From positions 1-59,595 of the forward strand of contig NZ_SMAJ01000020.1 of NCBI RefSeq assembly GCF_004346225.1: 59,595 bases of DNA. The letters are read 5' to 3'. This stretch comes from Paralcaligenes ureilyticus. Its GTDB lineage: Bacteria > Pseudomonadota > Gammaproteobacteria > Burkholderiales > Burkholderiaceae_B. Shown piece after piece: positions 46,426 to 55,371 of the stretch. Below the pieces are notes generated by a model, which saw nothing but the letters and a program-made list of their open reading frames with translations, was not told the DNA's origin and ran no database searches. A program made the position numbers and the translations under genes. Within the stretch, counting starts at the first letter, position 1; each line of letters opens with the position of its first letter.

Positions 46426-48062
46426 GAGCGAAGCTCCTGGCGCCTTTTCATGGCGCAGGTATTGATGCATAGAGGGGTGCCGGGTAGGGTGAGTGCAAGT
46501 TTTTTCAACTCTCCGCGCTGGATTTTGTTGGTGGCGGTTAGCGGCAGGGCCTCGACAAAGGCCACATAACCGGGCACCTTATAGTAAGCCAATTGCGTCA
46601 GGCTCCAGGCAACGATATCTTGCGCCAGGGCGGTGGCGTCGTGGGGGGTAGGCGGTGTATTGCAGACCACGCAGGCCAGGACTTCGTCGCCGCGCACCGG
46701 GTCGGGCACGGCGGCGACCGCAACGGCTTTGACGGCCGGATGTTGCACGAGCGCGCCTTCGACTTCTACCGCGGCGATGTTTTCTCCGCTACGCCGGATC
46801 ACATTCTTTTTGCGGTCGACAAAATGCAGATGTCCGGCTTCGCCGCGGCGCACGATATCGCCCGTGTGAAACCACCCGTCCCGCCAGGCGTCGGTGGTTG
46901 CCGCCTCGTCTTTTAAGTAGCCCGCAAAAAACCCCAGGCGCGGGTGGGCGCCCTTGTGTTTGACCAGAAGCTCGCCATTTTCCCCGCTCTGGGCCGGGCC
47001 GCCCGCGTCGTTGACAAGACGCACCAGCACGTCGGGCTCTTCCCGTCCGAAACAGCCGGTGCCGATGAAACGCGGCTCACGATTGGCGATGATCACGGCG
47101 CCCGCGCCGGTTTCGGTCATGGCCCAGGCTTCGAGCAGCGGGAAGCCGAAGCGTTTTTCAAAGGGCGCGTGCAATGTTCGGTCGATGCCTGCTCCGAAAC
47201 CGAAACGCACTTGGTGCTCGGTGTCCTCTTTGCCGGGCTCGGCCTTCATCAGGATGGCGGGCATGACCCCCAGATAGTGCAGCACTGTCGCGCCTGAAGC
47301 GCGCACGGTGTCCCACCAGGTTTTGGGATGGAAGCGGTCGACCGGGATCAGACATCCACCCGTCAGCACCATGGCCATCACCGAATAGGCCATGGCGTTC
47401 ATGTGAACCAGGGGCAGCGGGGTCAGCATGCGTTCGGCGCCGTTGCGTAAGGCGGCGAGACCGCCGATTTTGGCGTACCAGCGCCCGGCGTGCAGAAAAT
47501 ACTCGTTGGGGATGATGCAGCCCTTGGGCCGGCCGGTGGTGCCCGAGGTATACAGCAGGGCGCATTCGGTGGCGCTGTCGATCGCTCGGTGGACCAGGGG
47601 AGCAGCGCTGGCGGCCGGCTCGGGCAGGCTGTCGGGGCCGATGATCGCCAGAGAGCGGTTCGCCGCACGGGCGGCGGCGTGAAGCGAGTCATGATGGCTC
47701 TCGAGCGCAATCGCGATCTCGATTTCCGAGTGGCCTATCAGGTATTCAAGCTCGGCGGCGCGCAGGTCGGCGTTGATAGGCACGACCGACACGCCCAGTG
47801 CGTTCAGAGCAAACCAGTGCAGCAAAAAGGCGGGGCGATTTTCCAGCAGCAGGCCGGCGCGATGTCCATGGCCATAGCCGGCCGCCTGGTAGGCGGCCTT
47901 GAGCCGTTCGATGCGCTCATGAAAGTCCTGATAACTGATTTCCCCGGCCTTGATCCGATAGATGTCTGCCGTTTCGGGCGTGACGCACAGAAAGGAATGT
48001 TGCGGCCATTTTTGCGCGCTTTCGCTAAAGGCTCCGTAGACGGTGTCGGATGTGCTGGACAA
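46422..48062 (-). CDS. AMP-forming acyl-CoA ligase
   Basis: 546 residues, ANL superfamily. The P-loop is LLYTSGTTGRPKGC; WFHTGDIVRRGEAGHLHFVDRKKNVI and the C-terminal KIQRGELKK (catalytic Lys) are present. It activates a carboxylic acid to its CoA ester. The start is TTG at 48062 with AGGGG six bases upstream. It resembles crotonobetaine/aryl-acid ligases. Ten bases after the dioxygenase beta-subunit gene and overlapping the thiolase gene. Confidence 0.9.
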   Translation of the reverse strand: MSSTSDTVYGAFSESAQKWPQHSFLCVTPETADIYRIKAGEISYQDFHERIERLKAAYQAAGYGHGHRAGLLLENRPAFLLHWFALNALGVSVVPINADLRAAELEYLIGHSEIEIAIALESHHDSLHAAARAANRSLAIIGPDSLPEPAASAAPLVHRAIDSATECALLYTSGTTGRPKGCIIPNEYFLHAGRWYAKIGGLAALRNGAERMLTPLPLVHMNAMAYSVMAMVLTGGCLIPVDRFHPKTWWDTVRASGATVLHYLGVMPAILMKAEPGKEDTEHQVRFGFGAGIDRTLHAPFEKRFGFPLLEAWAMTETGAGAVIIANREPRFIGTGCFGREEPDVLVRLVNDAGGPAQSGENGELLVKHKGAHPRLGFFAGYLKDEAATTDAWRDGWFHTGDIVRRGEAGHLHFVDRKKNVIRRSGENIAAVEVEGALVQHPAVKAVAVAAVPDPVRGDEVLACVVCNTPPTPHDATALAQDIVAWSLTQLAYYKVPGYVAFVEALPLTATNKIQRGELKKLALTLPGTPLCINTCAMKRRQELRS

Positions 48063-48072
48063 GAACCGCCCC

Positions 48073-48567
48073 TTACATAAACAGTTGAATACTGCGCAAA
48101 GCCGAGTCGCAGTTGACCAGGTCGACGCGTTTTTGCCGGATGCGCAGCTCCTGCCCCTGCGCGATCAATTCGTAGGTGGCCCAGCCGGCATACAGCGCCT
48201 GCTCGTCGATGCGCGTCTCTACGTAATGAAAGGCGGCGCGCACTGCATAGTGGCCTTGTTCGGGATTGTGCCAGGGATGCTGGGCTTCGATGGTGGGCTG
48301 CTGCAGCAGATGATGGCTGCGGCTTTTGGGTTGTTGCGAATAGGTGCGCTGGCCCGACAGCCGTTCGACCCTGATTTTCAGCAAAAGCGTGTCTTCATAC
48401 ATCAGCGACGCCTGCAGGCGCGCGTCGGTCTGGCCTGGGGTGAGCGGCATCCAGTAATGGCCGTCGTCGGTAAAGAGCGCGAGCCACGCGTCGAATTGCT
48501 GCTCGTCGAGCAGCCGTGCTTCGGCATAAACGAAGTCGATGAGTTGTTGAGGCTGGAACGGGCTCAT
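48073..48567 (-). CDS. Ring-hydroxylating dioxygenase beta subunit
   Basis: 164 residues, NTF2-like fold of the aromatic-ring-hydroxylating dioxygenase small subunit (FVYAEARLLDEQQFDAWLALFTDDGHYWMPL). It is structural in the alpha3-beta3 enzyme. AAGGAG precedes the ATG at 48567, which overlaps the alpha-subunit stop. Confidence 0.95.
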   Translation of the reverse strand: MSPFQPQQLIDFVYAEARLLDEQQFDAWLALFTDDGHYWMPLTPGQTDARLQASLMYEDTLLLKIRVERLSGQRTYSQQPKSRSHHLLQQPTIEAQHPWHNPEQGHYAVRAAFHYVETRIDEQALYAGWATYELIAQGQELRIRQKRVDLVNCDSALRSIQLFM

Positions 48568-49886
48568 GCGTGCTCCTTCATGCTGGCGGTGGTGAACCGT
48601 GCCCAGGCTTGATACTGATTGCGCATTTGCCATTCGCTCGTGCCGTTGACGGCTTCGTTTTTGCGCTCCGGTTCGGTCGGTTCGTAAAGGCGCGCCACGT
48701 TGACCCAGTCGCGGCCGCGTGAATGCAGCCCGCGCTGCGAGCGCTGGTAGACCTCGTGATCGTCGTGGCCGACCACCGAGGTGGGCGCATTGATCAGGCG
48801 GTTGTACATCAGCGTGCGCTCAAGCAGCAGGTCCGGTGCGCCCACCAGGCGGAAAGTCCAGGATTCGACCAGCGTCCGGTTGGCCGCCAGCGGCTTGAAG
48901 AGGCGCAGGGTTTGAATTGGCCCCTTGACCATGATGTTGGGAAAGTAGATGGTGTTGTGGCGCGTGTCGGCCAGGATTTGGTGGGCGCGCTCTTCGCCGT
49001 AGGCGGCGACCATGGCCTCCATGTAGCCCGGCACGGACGAATAGGCGGCGTGGATCGAGTTGTGCACGCCCGTATGGCCGTGGCCGTTTTCCCAGACGCG
49101 GATGCCCATTCCTTCAAAAAATTCGTAGGGCGAAATAAAAGGCGCGAACTGTTCCACCGCCATCGGTTTGGGCGTGCCCTCGGGGGCATCTTCCCAGACC
49201 CGCACTGCCGTGCCGGCCGACGATTCGTGCGCCACCATCGGGTGACAGGTATCGGTCTGGTTGTCGACCAGCATTTTCCAGTTGCAGTCGTGCAGATAGC
49301 GCAGCACGCCGCCGGCCACTTCTAGCCGGCCCTCGGGTGATCGATCGACCATGTTGTCGATGGTCGAGAGCGATTCACCGAAGAATTCCTCGAACGAAAG
49401 CCCCTCGGGGTTCAGGCGGCAAAAAATGAAATCCCGATAATCGCGCACATTTTCAACCGGCGCCATGCCGTGGCTGGCCTCGCACTGCTGCAGGACGGCC
49501 GAATCGTAGCCTTTCTTGAGCGGTATCGAGAGCAGCGCGCCGTCGGTCTTGAAGGTCCAGGCATGATAGGGACAGCGAAAAAATTTGCCCGTGTTGCCGC
49601 AGGTGTCGCCGGCCACCATCACACCCTTGTGCGGGCAGCGGTTGTGCAAAACGCGCACCGTCTTGTCGGTGTGCCTGACCATGATCACGGGCTGATCGCC
49701 GATCGTCGTGGTGATGAAGTCGCCCGCGTTGGGGACCTGGCTGCCGTGGCCGACGTACACCCAGGTGTTGGCAAACAGGTGCTCCATTTCCAGGGCGAAG
49801 ATCTCCTCATCGATGAACAGGTCTTTGTGGACTTCGGCGGGGCGCACCAGCGCCTGGACGGCCGTGGGGTTGTTGCGATAACTCAT
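48564..49886 (-). CDS. Ring-hydroxylating dioxygenase alpha subunit (Rieske oxygenase)
   Basis: 440 residues. Rieske 2Fe-2S ligands: Cys84, His86, Cys105, His108 (NRCPHKG and FRCPYHAW). Mononuclear iron site: Asp212, His215, His220 in DTCHPMVAH, with Asn209 before it. It inserts O2 into an aromatic substrate using electrons from the reductase encoded upstream. I chose the ATG at 49886 with AGGTGA upstream over a GTG three codons earlier. Substrate range cannot be read from the sequence. Confidence 0.95.
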   Translation of the reverse strand: MSYRNNPTAVQALVRPAEVHKDLFIDEEIFALEMEHLFANTWVYVGHGSQVPNAGDFITTTIGDQPVIMVRHTDKTVRVLHNRCPHKGVMVAGDTCGNTGKFFRCPYHAWTFKTDGALLSIPLKKGYDSAVLQQCEASHGMAPVENVRDYRDFIFCRLNPEGLSFEEFFGESLSTIDNMVDRSPEGRLEVAGGVLRYLHDCNWKMLVDNQTDTCHPMVAHESSAGTAVRVWEDAPEGTPKPMAVEQFAPFISPYEFFEGMGIRVWENGHGHTGVHNSIHAAYSSVPGYMEAMVAAYGEERAHQILADTRHNTIYFPNIMVKGPIQTLRLFKPLAANRTLVESWTFRLVGAPDLLLERTLMYNRLINAPTSVVGHDDHEVYQRSQRGLHSRGRDWVNVARLYEPTEPERKNEAVNGTSEWQMRNQYQAWARFTTASMKEHA

Positions 49887-49895
49887 GGAGGTCAC

Positions 49896-50873
49896 CTATA
49901 GATCCAGAACCAGACGCGCCGAGTGGCTGCGGGAGATGCAGATTTGCATGACCTGGCCGCCGGCCCGTTCGTCATCGGAGAGGTAATAGTCGCGATGGTC
50001 GGGCGTGCCTTCCAGAACGGTTGCCTGGCACACGCCGCATTCGCCGCGCCTGCAATCGAAGAGCGGGTCGCAGCCTGCGTCTTCAAGGACTTCAAGTATG
50101 GTTTTGTCGGGCGGGACAAGCAATGTCCGGCCCGATTGGCGCAGCTCCACCTCGAAGGCCTGGTCCCCCGCCTGTGGCGCGGCATTGGCAAACAATTCGA
50201 AATGCACGTGCGAGTGCGGCCAATGTTTTCCGTGGGACTGTTCGATTACCGCGTCGATCAGCCCTTTCGGCCCGCAGACGTATAAATGCTGTTCGGGCGT
50301 GAGCGGGGTAAGCAAGGCGGGCAGTGGCAGAAGGGTGGCCGCATCGTCATCGGCATGGAGGCGCAAGGCGCTGCCATGCTGTGCGGCGAGTTCGCGCACA
50401 AAGCTCATCTGGTCGCGGCTGCGCCCGTAATAATGAAGCTCGTAGAGCCGTTGTTGCAACCTGAGCGTAGCCGCCATGGAGGCTACCGGGGTAATGCCGA
50501 TGCCGCCGGCGATCAGGATGATGGGGTCTTCGTTCGCCTCTGGAGCATGCAGCGGAAAGTCGTTTTTGGGCCCTTCCACGTCAAGCGTGTCACCCACTTT
50601 GAGCTGATGCATGTATTGCGACCCACCGGTGCTGGGGTCCTCGATACGTACGCCCAGCCTGTAGGCCGTGGGGGCCTCGAACAGAAGGCGATCGGTTTCC
50701 AGGCAGACCAGCGAATAACAGCGCGGCTCTTGTTTTCCGGGGATATGGATTTTCAGATGCGACCCGGCGGTAAAGGCGGGCAATGCCTCTCCGCCCGGCG
50801 ATGTCAGGACAAGGGATCGAATGAGCGGCGTTTCGATCTGTACGGCCGATACGGTAAGGGTCAGGGCGGTCAC
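49896..50873 (-). CDS. Oxygenase reductase (FMN/NADH plus C-terminal 2Fe-2S, phthalate-dioxygenase-reductase type)
   Basis: 325 residues in the order flavin domain (CYSLVC), NADH domain (IILIAGGIGITPVASM) and plant-type ferredoxin (FDCRRGECGVC, then QICISRS). This single-protein electron supply defines a two-component (type IA-like) dioxygenase with the adjacent alpha/beta subunits. GTG start at 50873, overlapping the iorB stop. Confidence 0.94.
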   Translation of the reverse strand: MTALTLTVSAVQIETPLIRSLVLTSPGGEALPAFTAGSHLKIHIPGKQEPRCYSLVCLETDRLLFEAPTAYRLGVRIEDPSTGGSQYMHQLKVGDTLDVEGPKNDFPLHAPEANEDPIILIAGGIGITPVASMAATLRLQQRLYELHYYGRSRDQMSFVRELAAQHGSALRLHADDDAATLLPLPALLTPLTPEQHLYVCGPKGLIDAVIEQSHGKHWPHSHVHFELFANAAPQAGDQAFEVELRQSGRTLLVPPDKTILEVLEDAGCDPLFDCRRGECGVCQATVLEGTPDHRDYYLSDDERAGGQVMQICISRSHSARLVLDL

Positions 50874-52408
50874 GACAGGGAGCCTAGAAGTTGGTCGAGG
50901 TGGCTGCCCTGGTCATCGTCAGCCAGGGCGGCCGTGCGTAATTTGGCCAGCCGCGCCGCAGCGTCGGGCTGGCCCAGCAAATGACTGGCTGCCAGGGTCA
51001 GACGTTGGTATTTGCTGGTGCCGCGGGCATGAGTGTCGCTATAGCCTTTGACCAGCCGGCGGCAGTTCACCACTTCGACCGCCAGGTCGTAATCATGATG
51101 CGCCGTATCGGAAATAAGCTTGAGCCAGTGGTTCAGGCTGGCGGCTTCGATCTGGTGGCGCAGCGTGCTGCGCCGCAAACGGCGCATGCCCGAAAGCGCA
51201 TACAGCATCAGGAAGCCGCTTAGGGTGCCGCTTTGCAGGAATCGCCCCTTGCGGCAAAAGCGGCCGATGAAGTGGCTCAGCCCTTTGGAATTTTCGATAC
51301 GCCTTCCCAGAAACGCAGGCAGGGTGCCGCAGATTTCGGCAACTTGCGGGTTCATGTACTCGGTGGTGTAGACCAACTGGTCGTCGCGTGCGCCCACTTC
51401 CTGGCGTACACGCTCAAAGCGTGAGCCACGGGTTTTCAGGTCGGCCACGCGTATTACGTCGTCGTAGGCCATGGCCACGGCCACATAACGCGCGGCGGCC
51501 GAGGTGAGCTCCCATGACTTGGCCGCGCCGCCGAATTGCGCATCGAGCTTGCAAAGATCGCGCATGTGTTCCAGATATTCTTTGCCATAGCGCAGGTCCT
51601 GAAATTCCAGTGCACGGCGCAAGCCCGCCACCAGCATGGGCTGGGCTTGTGCCGGAAAATTTTGCTTGATATCCTCCAGCAACTGGCGCACCTTGGGGTG
51701 CGCCGCAGTGGCCGGCACGGTGGGAACCGGGCGGCGCGTATCGATGCGCGCCGGCGCCTGGGGCGCCTGCGCGGCCGCCTCCAGACCGGCGGCGAAGGCC
51801 TTCAGGCTGGCGTTGACGCCTACGCCGGCGCGGCGAATAGTGGCTTCGTAATCCTCGCGCGTAAACGGCAAGGCGCCGCTGCCTGCAATGGCGCCAAACA
51901 GGCTCGCGCTGATGACGCTGCCGGCCTGGTCGGCCAGGGCTTGCAGGTCGAAACACAGGAACCGCTTGGCCGTTTCTTTGCCCGCTTCGATGACCTTGTT
52001 GGGGTCGGCGATGCCGTCGCCGCGCGCCGATTTTTCGCCGATCGCATAACTGCGGTGAGAAGACGATATAAGCACGGTGCGCTCGGGCGTGACCAGGCCT
52101 CGATAAATGGCGCGCCCGCCCTCCATGAGTTCGGCCGCAATCACCAGATCCACATCGCCCGGGGTCGCCATCATGGCCAGCGTGGGTGGGCTGCCGGCCG
52201 CTTGCACGGCCGATTCGGGCAAGAGCTCCAGATAATAAATGGTCGCGCCGGTGCGCTGCGCAACGCCGGGGACCGAGGTGGTCTGCGCCCACCAGTGGGC
52301 CTGCTCGGCCATATCGACGATCCAGTCGGCCAGCACGCCGCCGCCTTGGCCTCCCATGGCCAGGATGGCGATCTTGATGGGCGTGCCGGCATGAAACACA
52401 GTGCTCAT
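50870..52408 (-). CDS. iorB: Indolepyruvate oxidoreductase beta-subunit family protein
   Basis: 512 residues. The N-terminal ~200 residues are the 2-oxoacid:ferredoxin oxidoreductase gamma-type domain (KIAILAMGGQGGGVLADWIVDMAEQ); the C-terminal half is the helical extension of bacterial IorB proteins. With IorA it decarboxylates aryl pyruvates to aryl-acetyl-CoA, reducing ferredoxin. Nine bases after iorA. Name by family, not by proven substrate. Confidence 0.88.
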   Translation of the reverse strand: MSTVFHAGTPIKIAILAMGGQGGGVLADWIVDMAEQAHWWAQTTSVPGVAQRTGATIYYLELLPESAVQAAGSPPTLAMMATPGDVDLVIAAELMEGGRAIYRGLVTPERTVLISSSHRSYAIGEKSARGDGIADPNKVIEAGKETAKRFLCFDLQALADQAGSVISASLFGAIAGSGALPFTREDYEATIRRAGVGVNASLKAFAAGLEAAAQAPQAPARIDTRRPVPTVPATAAHPKVRQLLEDIKQNFPAQAQPMLVAGLRRALEFQDLRYGKEYLEHMRDLCKLDAQFGGAAKSWELTSAAARYVAVAMAYDDVIRVADLKTRGSRFERVRQEVGARDDQLVYTTEYMNPQVAEICGTLPAFLGRRIENSKGLSHFIGRFCRKGRFLQSGTLSGFLMLYALSGMRRLRRSTLRHQIEAASLNHWLKLISDTAHHDYDLAVEVVNCRRLVKGYSDTHARGTSKYQRLTLAASHLLGQPDAAARLAKLRTAALADDDQGSHLDQLLGSLS

Positions 52409-52417
52409 GTCTGTCGC

Positions 52418-54619
52418 CTACAAGGAATATTGGCGCAAGTGGGCGGCGCGCCGCCCTTGCAGGAAGCCGATGACGCGTGTGCGCATTCGGGCCTTGAACT
52501 GGTCCCAGCGGCTGGGGTTGTGCACGATGTCGGCCCGGTAAAACGAGGGGCAAAGCACCGCGGCGTGCGACACTTCGCCGCAATGGCCGCAGCCCACGCA
52601 GCTGTTGTCGACATGGGCGATGGGGTCTTCGCGCAGCGGATCGGCGCTTTCCTTTACCGTGAGCGATGGGCAGCCCGAAAGCCGTATGCAGGCGTGGTCG
52701 CCGGTGCACACATCGGGGTCGACGCCGAAGCGCTCTTTAACCATGCGCTTGCCTTCTTTCACGGCCTTGTTGAACAAGGGCCTGACCCGGCGCTGCTTGT
52801 TCAGCATGCACTCGGATTGGGCGATGATGACCTTGGGGCCGGATTCGGGCGTGGTCAATGCCTCTTCAATGGTGGCGCGCATTTTGCCGACATCGTAGGT
52901 GTGGTCGATGGTGCGGATCCACTTGACCCCGACGCCGCGCACCGCGTTTTCGATGGGGTTGTTGGTGGATCGGCGGGCGTTCTCCGCGCGCGACGACAAA
53001 ACGTCTTGGCCCCCGGTGGCAGCCGAGTAAAAGTTATCGACAATGACGATGACGCCGTCATGTTTGTTGAAGACCGCGTTGCCTATGCCCGAAGCCAGGC
53101 CGTTGTGCCAGAAGCCGCCGTCGCCCATGAAGGAGATGGGCCGTTTGGAAGACGGCGTGTTGAAGGCCGCTGTGCTCGATGCGCCCAGGCCGTAGCCCAT
53201 GGTGGTGGCGCCCAGATTGAAGGGCGGCAGAATTGAAAACAGGTGGCAGCCGATGTCGCAGGCAATGTGGTGTTCGCCCAATGTTTCCTGCGCCAGGGTC
53301 AACGCCGAGAAAATGGGCCGTTCGGGGCAGCCGGTGCAAAAGCCCGCGGGCCGGGGCGGCACGATATCGGCCAGCTCTTTGGCATGGCGCTGGAAAGTAA
53401 TGGCTTGTTCTTTAACGGGCCGTGCCACCTGGCTGATTTCCATTTGAGGGGGCGGCGGTTCCGGCATGGCATCGATTTTCGGCAGGACATCAGGGCGGTG
53501 GCGGGCAAAGAAACTTTGCAGGCCGTCGCGCATGGCGGCGGTGGTGTACTCGCCGGCAACGGGCAACAGGTCCTTACCCGACAGCACGGTGGCGATGCCC
53601 GCATGGCGCAAAATGGTGTTCAGATTTTGCTCCAGGTAATTGGGTTGGCCTTCTTCGAGCAGCAGCACCGCTTTTTTATCCCGGCAGAAATCGTTGATTT
53701 CATCGTCGATCACCGGGTAGGTGACGTTCATGACATATAGCGGGATACGGCTATTGCCGAAGTGATCGGCCAGGCCCAGCAGTTGCAGCGCGCGCATCAC
53801 GCCGTTGTACAGGCCCCCCTGCAGGATCAGACCCAGATCCGCGACCTCGCCTGCGAAAAATTCGTTGAGTTTTTTCTCTTTGATGAACTTGACGGCGGCC
53901 GGCCAGCGAGTCTTGATTTTTTCTTGTTCATGCAGAAACGATGCGGGAGGCAACACAATGCGATCGACATCCCGCGCAGGGTTTTCCAGCGCATCCTTCA
54001 GGCTGACGGCGGGCCGCCGGTTGTCTTTGGCGGTAAAGCGGCCGTGCACGTGGCAGCCGCGAATGCGCAACTGCAGGATGACAGGCGTGTTGCTGGCTTC
54101 GGAGAGCTGGAAGCCGTCCTCCACGGCTTTGACCATGCTCTCCAGATTGGGGCGCGGGTCCAGCAGCCAGATTTGCGACTTCATGGCAAAGGCGTGGGTG
54201 CGTTCCTGCATGATCGAGGAGCCTTCGCCGTAGTCTTCGCCCACGATCACCAGCGCCCCGCCCGTCACCCCGCCCGAGGCCAGGTTGGCCAGCGCATCCG
54301 AGGCCACGTTGGTGCCCACGGTGGATTTCCAGGTGACGGCGCCGCGTATCGGATACATGACCGAAGCCGCCAGGCTGGCCGCCGCGGCGGCTTCGGAAGC
54401 GCTGGCTTCGAAGTGCACGCCCAGTTCTTCGAGGATGTCCTGGGCATCGGCCAGCACATCCATCAGGTGGGAGATGGGCGAACCCTGGTAGCCCGCCACG
54501 TATGCCACGCCGGATTGCAGCAGACCCTTGGTGACGGCCAGGATGCCTTCTCCGCGAAACTCGGCGCCCGCGCCGATGCGTAGTTGCTGAACTTCTTTTT
54601 TAAATGAACGTTCGGCCAT
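52418..54619 (-). CDS. iorA: Indolepyruvate:ferredoxin oxidoreductase alpha subunit-like
   Basis: 733 residues. Pyrimidine-binding N-terminal domain, TPP-binding domain with GDGGFWHNGLASGIGNAV and VIVDNFYSAATGG, and C-terminal ferredoxin cysteines (CTGDHACIRLSGC, CVGCGHCGEVSHAAVLC). It is the thiamine-diphosphate catalytic subunit. AGGAGG precedes the ATG, the strongest Shine-Dalgarno in the operon, matching its place as first gene. Oxygen-sensitive chemistry in one operon with an oxygenase is notable. Confidence 0.9.
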   Translation of the reverse strand: MAERSFKKEVQQLRIGAGAEFRGEGILAVTKGLLQSGVAYVAGYQGSPISHLMDVLADAQDILEELGVHFEASASEAAAAASLAASVMYPIRGAVTWKSTVGTNVASDALANLASGGVTGGALVIVGEDYGEGSSIMQERTHAFAMKSQIWLLDPRPNLESMVKAVEDGFQLSEASNTPVILQLRIRGCHVHGRFTAKDNRRPAVSLKDALENPARDVDRIVLPPASFLHEQEKIKTRWPAAVKFIKEKKLNEFFAGEVADLGLILQGGLYNGVMRALQLLGLADHFGNSRIPLYVMNVTYPVIDDEINDFCRDKKAVLLLEEGQPNYLEQNLNTILRHAGIATVLSGKDLLPVAGEYTTAAMRDGLQSFFARHRPDVLPKIDAMPEPPPPQMEISQVARPVKEQAITFQRHAKELADIVPPRPAGFCTGCPERPIFSALTLAQETLGEHHIACDIGCHLFSILPPFNLGATTMGYGLGASSTAAFNTPSSKRPISFMGDGGFWHNGLASGIGNAVFNKHDGVIVIVDNFYSAATGGQDVLSSRAENARRSTNNPIENAVRGVGVKWIRTIDHTYDVGKMRATIEEALTTPESGPKVIIAQSECMLNKQRRVRPLFNKAVKEGKRMVKERFGVDPDVCTGDHACIRLSGCPSLTVKESADPLREDPIAHVDNSCVGCGHCGEVSHAAVLCPSFYRADIVHNPSRWDQFKARMRTRVIGFLQGRRAAHLRQYSL

Positions 54620-54663
54620 GGTTCCTCCTGGGCGCGCCCATGTCGCACGGGCGGTTTTTAAAT

Positions 54664-54692
54664 ACTTTAGGGTTGAAGCACCGGCTTGTCAA
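54664..54692 (-). promoter_or_regulatory. Promoter of the catabolic (iorA) operon
   Basis: Minus strand: a perfect TTGACA -35 (54692-54687), a 17-base spacer, and TAAAGT -10 (54669-54664), about 45 bases upstream of the iorA start. Confidence 0.6.
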
Positions 54693-54698
54693 TTAAAA

Positions 54699-54714
54699 AC
54701 ATGAAAATTCATGT
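54699..54714. promoter_or_regulatory. Candidate MarR operator
   Basis: Inverted repeat ACATGAA-AA-TTCATGT, six bases upstream of the iorA -35 box and in the same intergenic region as the marR promoter. Position and symmetry fit a MarR dimer site controlling both directions. Confidence 0.5.
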
Positions 54715-54770
54715 ATATGCAAAATTTAATAGTGATAACAGTCATTTGAATATCCGTGCAAACCATTATA

Positions 54771-54799
54771 TTGACGTGGAAAGGCGCATCGGCTACGAT
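54771..54799 (+). promoter_or_regulatory. Promoter of the marR gene
   Basis: TTGACG (54771-54776), 17-base spacer, TACGAT (54794-54799), then AAGGA at 54813 and ATG at 54825, implying a short leader. Confidence 0.55.
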
Positions 54800-54824
54800 T
54801 TTTTGCTGCAGCAAGGATACTTTC

Positions 54825-55259
54825 ATGGCGACCCAAGAGCCGACTCGTTTTGTACATCGCTATCTGGCTTCGGTGCTGGCCCGGGCGAGCCATCGTATTT
54901 CGGCCGAATTTCACGTCGAGGTCAAAAAGGCGGGCCTGACCGTGACCGAATGGCGCGTGCTGGGCAGCCTTATCGAGGGAGAGGGTGAAACCGTGGGCGA
55001 TCTGGCCGAGCTGGCGGTAACCAAACAACCTACGCTTAGCAAGGTGTTGCCGCGGCTTGCCGCCCAGGGCTATGTCACCATGCAAAGCATGCGGGCCGAC
55101 CGGCGCCAGACCCTGGTTCGAATTACCCCCAAGGGCACCCGGCTGATTCGTGGTTTGTGCGACCGCGCCATGCAGCACCAGCAGCGCGTGCTTGAAAAGC
55201 TCGATGGCGACCACGCCGATCGCCTGGTCGCCATGCTGCGCGCCATCATCGCCCCCTGA
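54825..55259 (+). CDS. MarR-family transcriptional regulator
   Basis: 144 residues. Winged-helix core: GLTVTEWRVLGSLIEG, VGDLAELAVTKQPTLSKVLPRL (recognition helix) and the wing MRADRRQTLVRITPKG. It is divergent from the iorA operon and probably represses it until an aromatic acid or its CoA ester binds. ATG at 54825 chosen by AAGGA seven bases upstream. Confidence 0.92.
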   Translation: MATQEPTRFVHRYLASVLARASHRISAEFHVEVKKAGLTVTEWRVLGSLIEGEGETVGDLAELAVTKQPTLSKVLPRLAAQGYVTMQSMRADRRQTLVRITPKGTRLIRGLCDRAMQHQQRVLEKLDGDHADRLVAMLRAIIAP

Positions 55260-55302
55260 TCCTGACAAAACGGAACTTTTACACCCGTAGGCCGTCTTAA
55301 TA

Positions 55303-55329
55303 TTGGCACTCTCGCTGCCAGAGTGCTAA
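55303..55329 (+). promoter_or_regulatory. CIRCE element (HrcA operator) upstream of rpoH
   Basis: TTGGCACTC (55303-55311), nine bases, GAGTGCTAA (55321-55329). This differs from the CIRCE consensus TTAGCACTC-N9-GAGTGCTAA at one base. It lies 42 bases before the rpoH start, so the heat-shock sigma factor is probably repressed by HrcA. The hrcA gene is not in the window. Confidence 0.88.
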
Positions 55330-55371
55330 CATGGAAACCGTGCTTATTCTTCTTGAAGGGTCTGCTGCCTG

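Noticed and set aside
51536-53236. Open frame of 566 codons on the plus strand
   Set aside because: Antisense to iorB and iorA; no recognisable domain and no ribosome site.
42471-54619. Catabolic operon as a recently acquired island
   Set aside because: No integrase, tRNA junction or clear compositional shift is visible by eye; acquisition cannot be claimed without a codon-usage computation.
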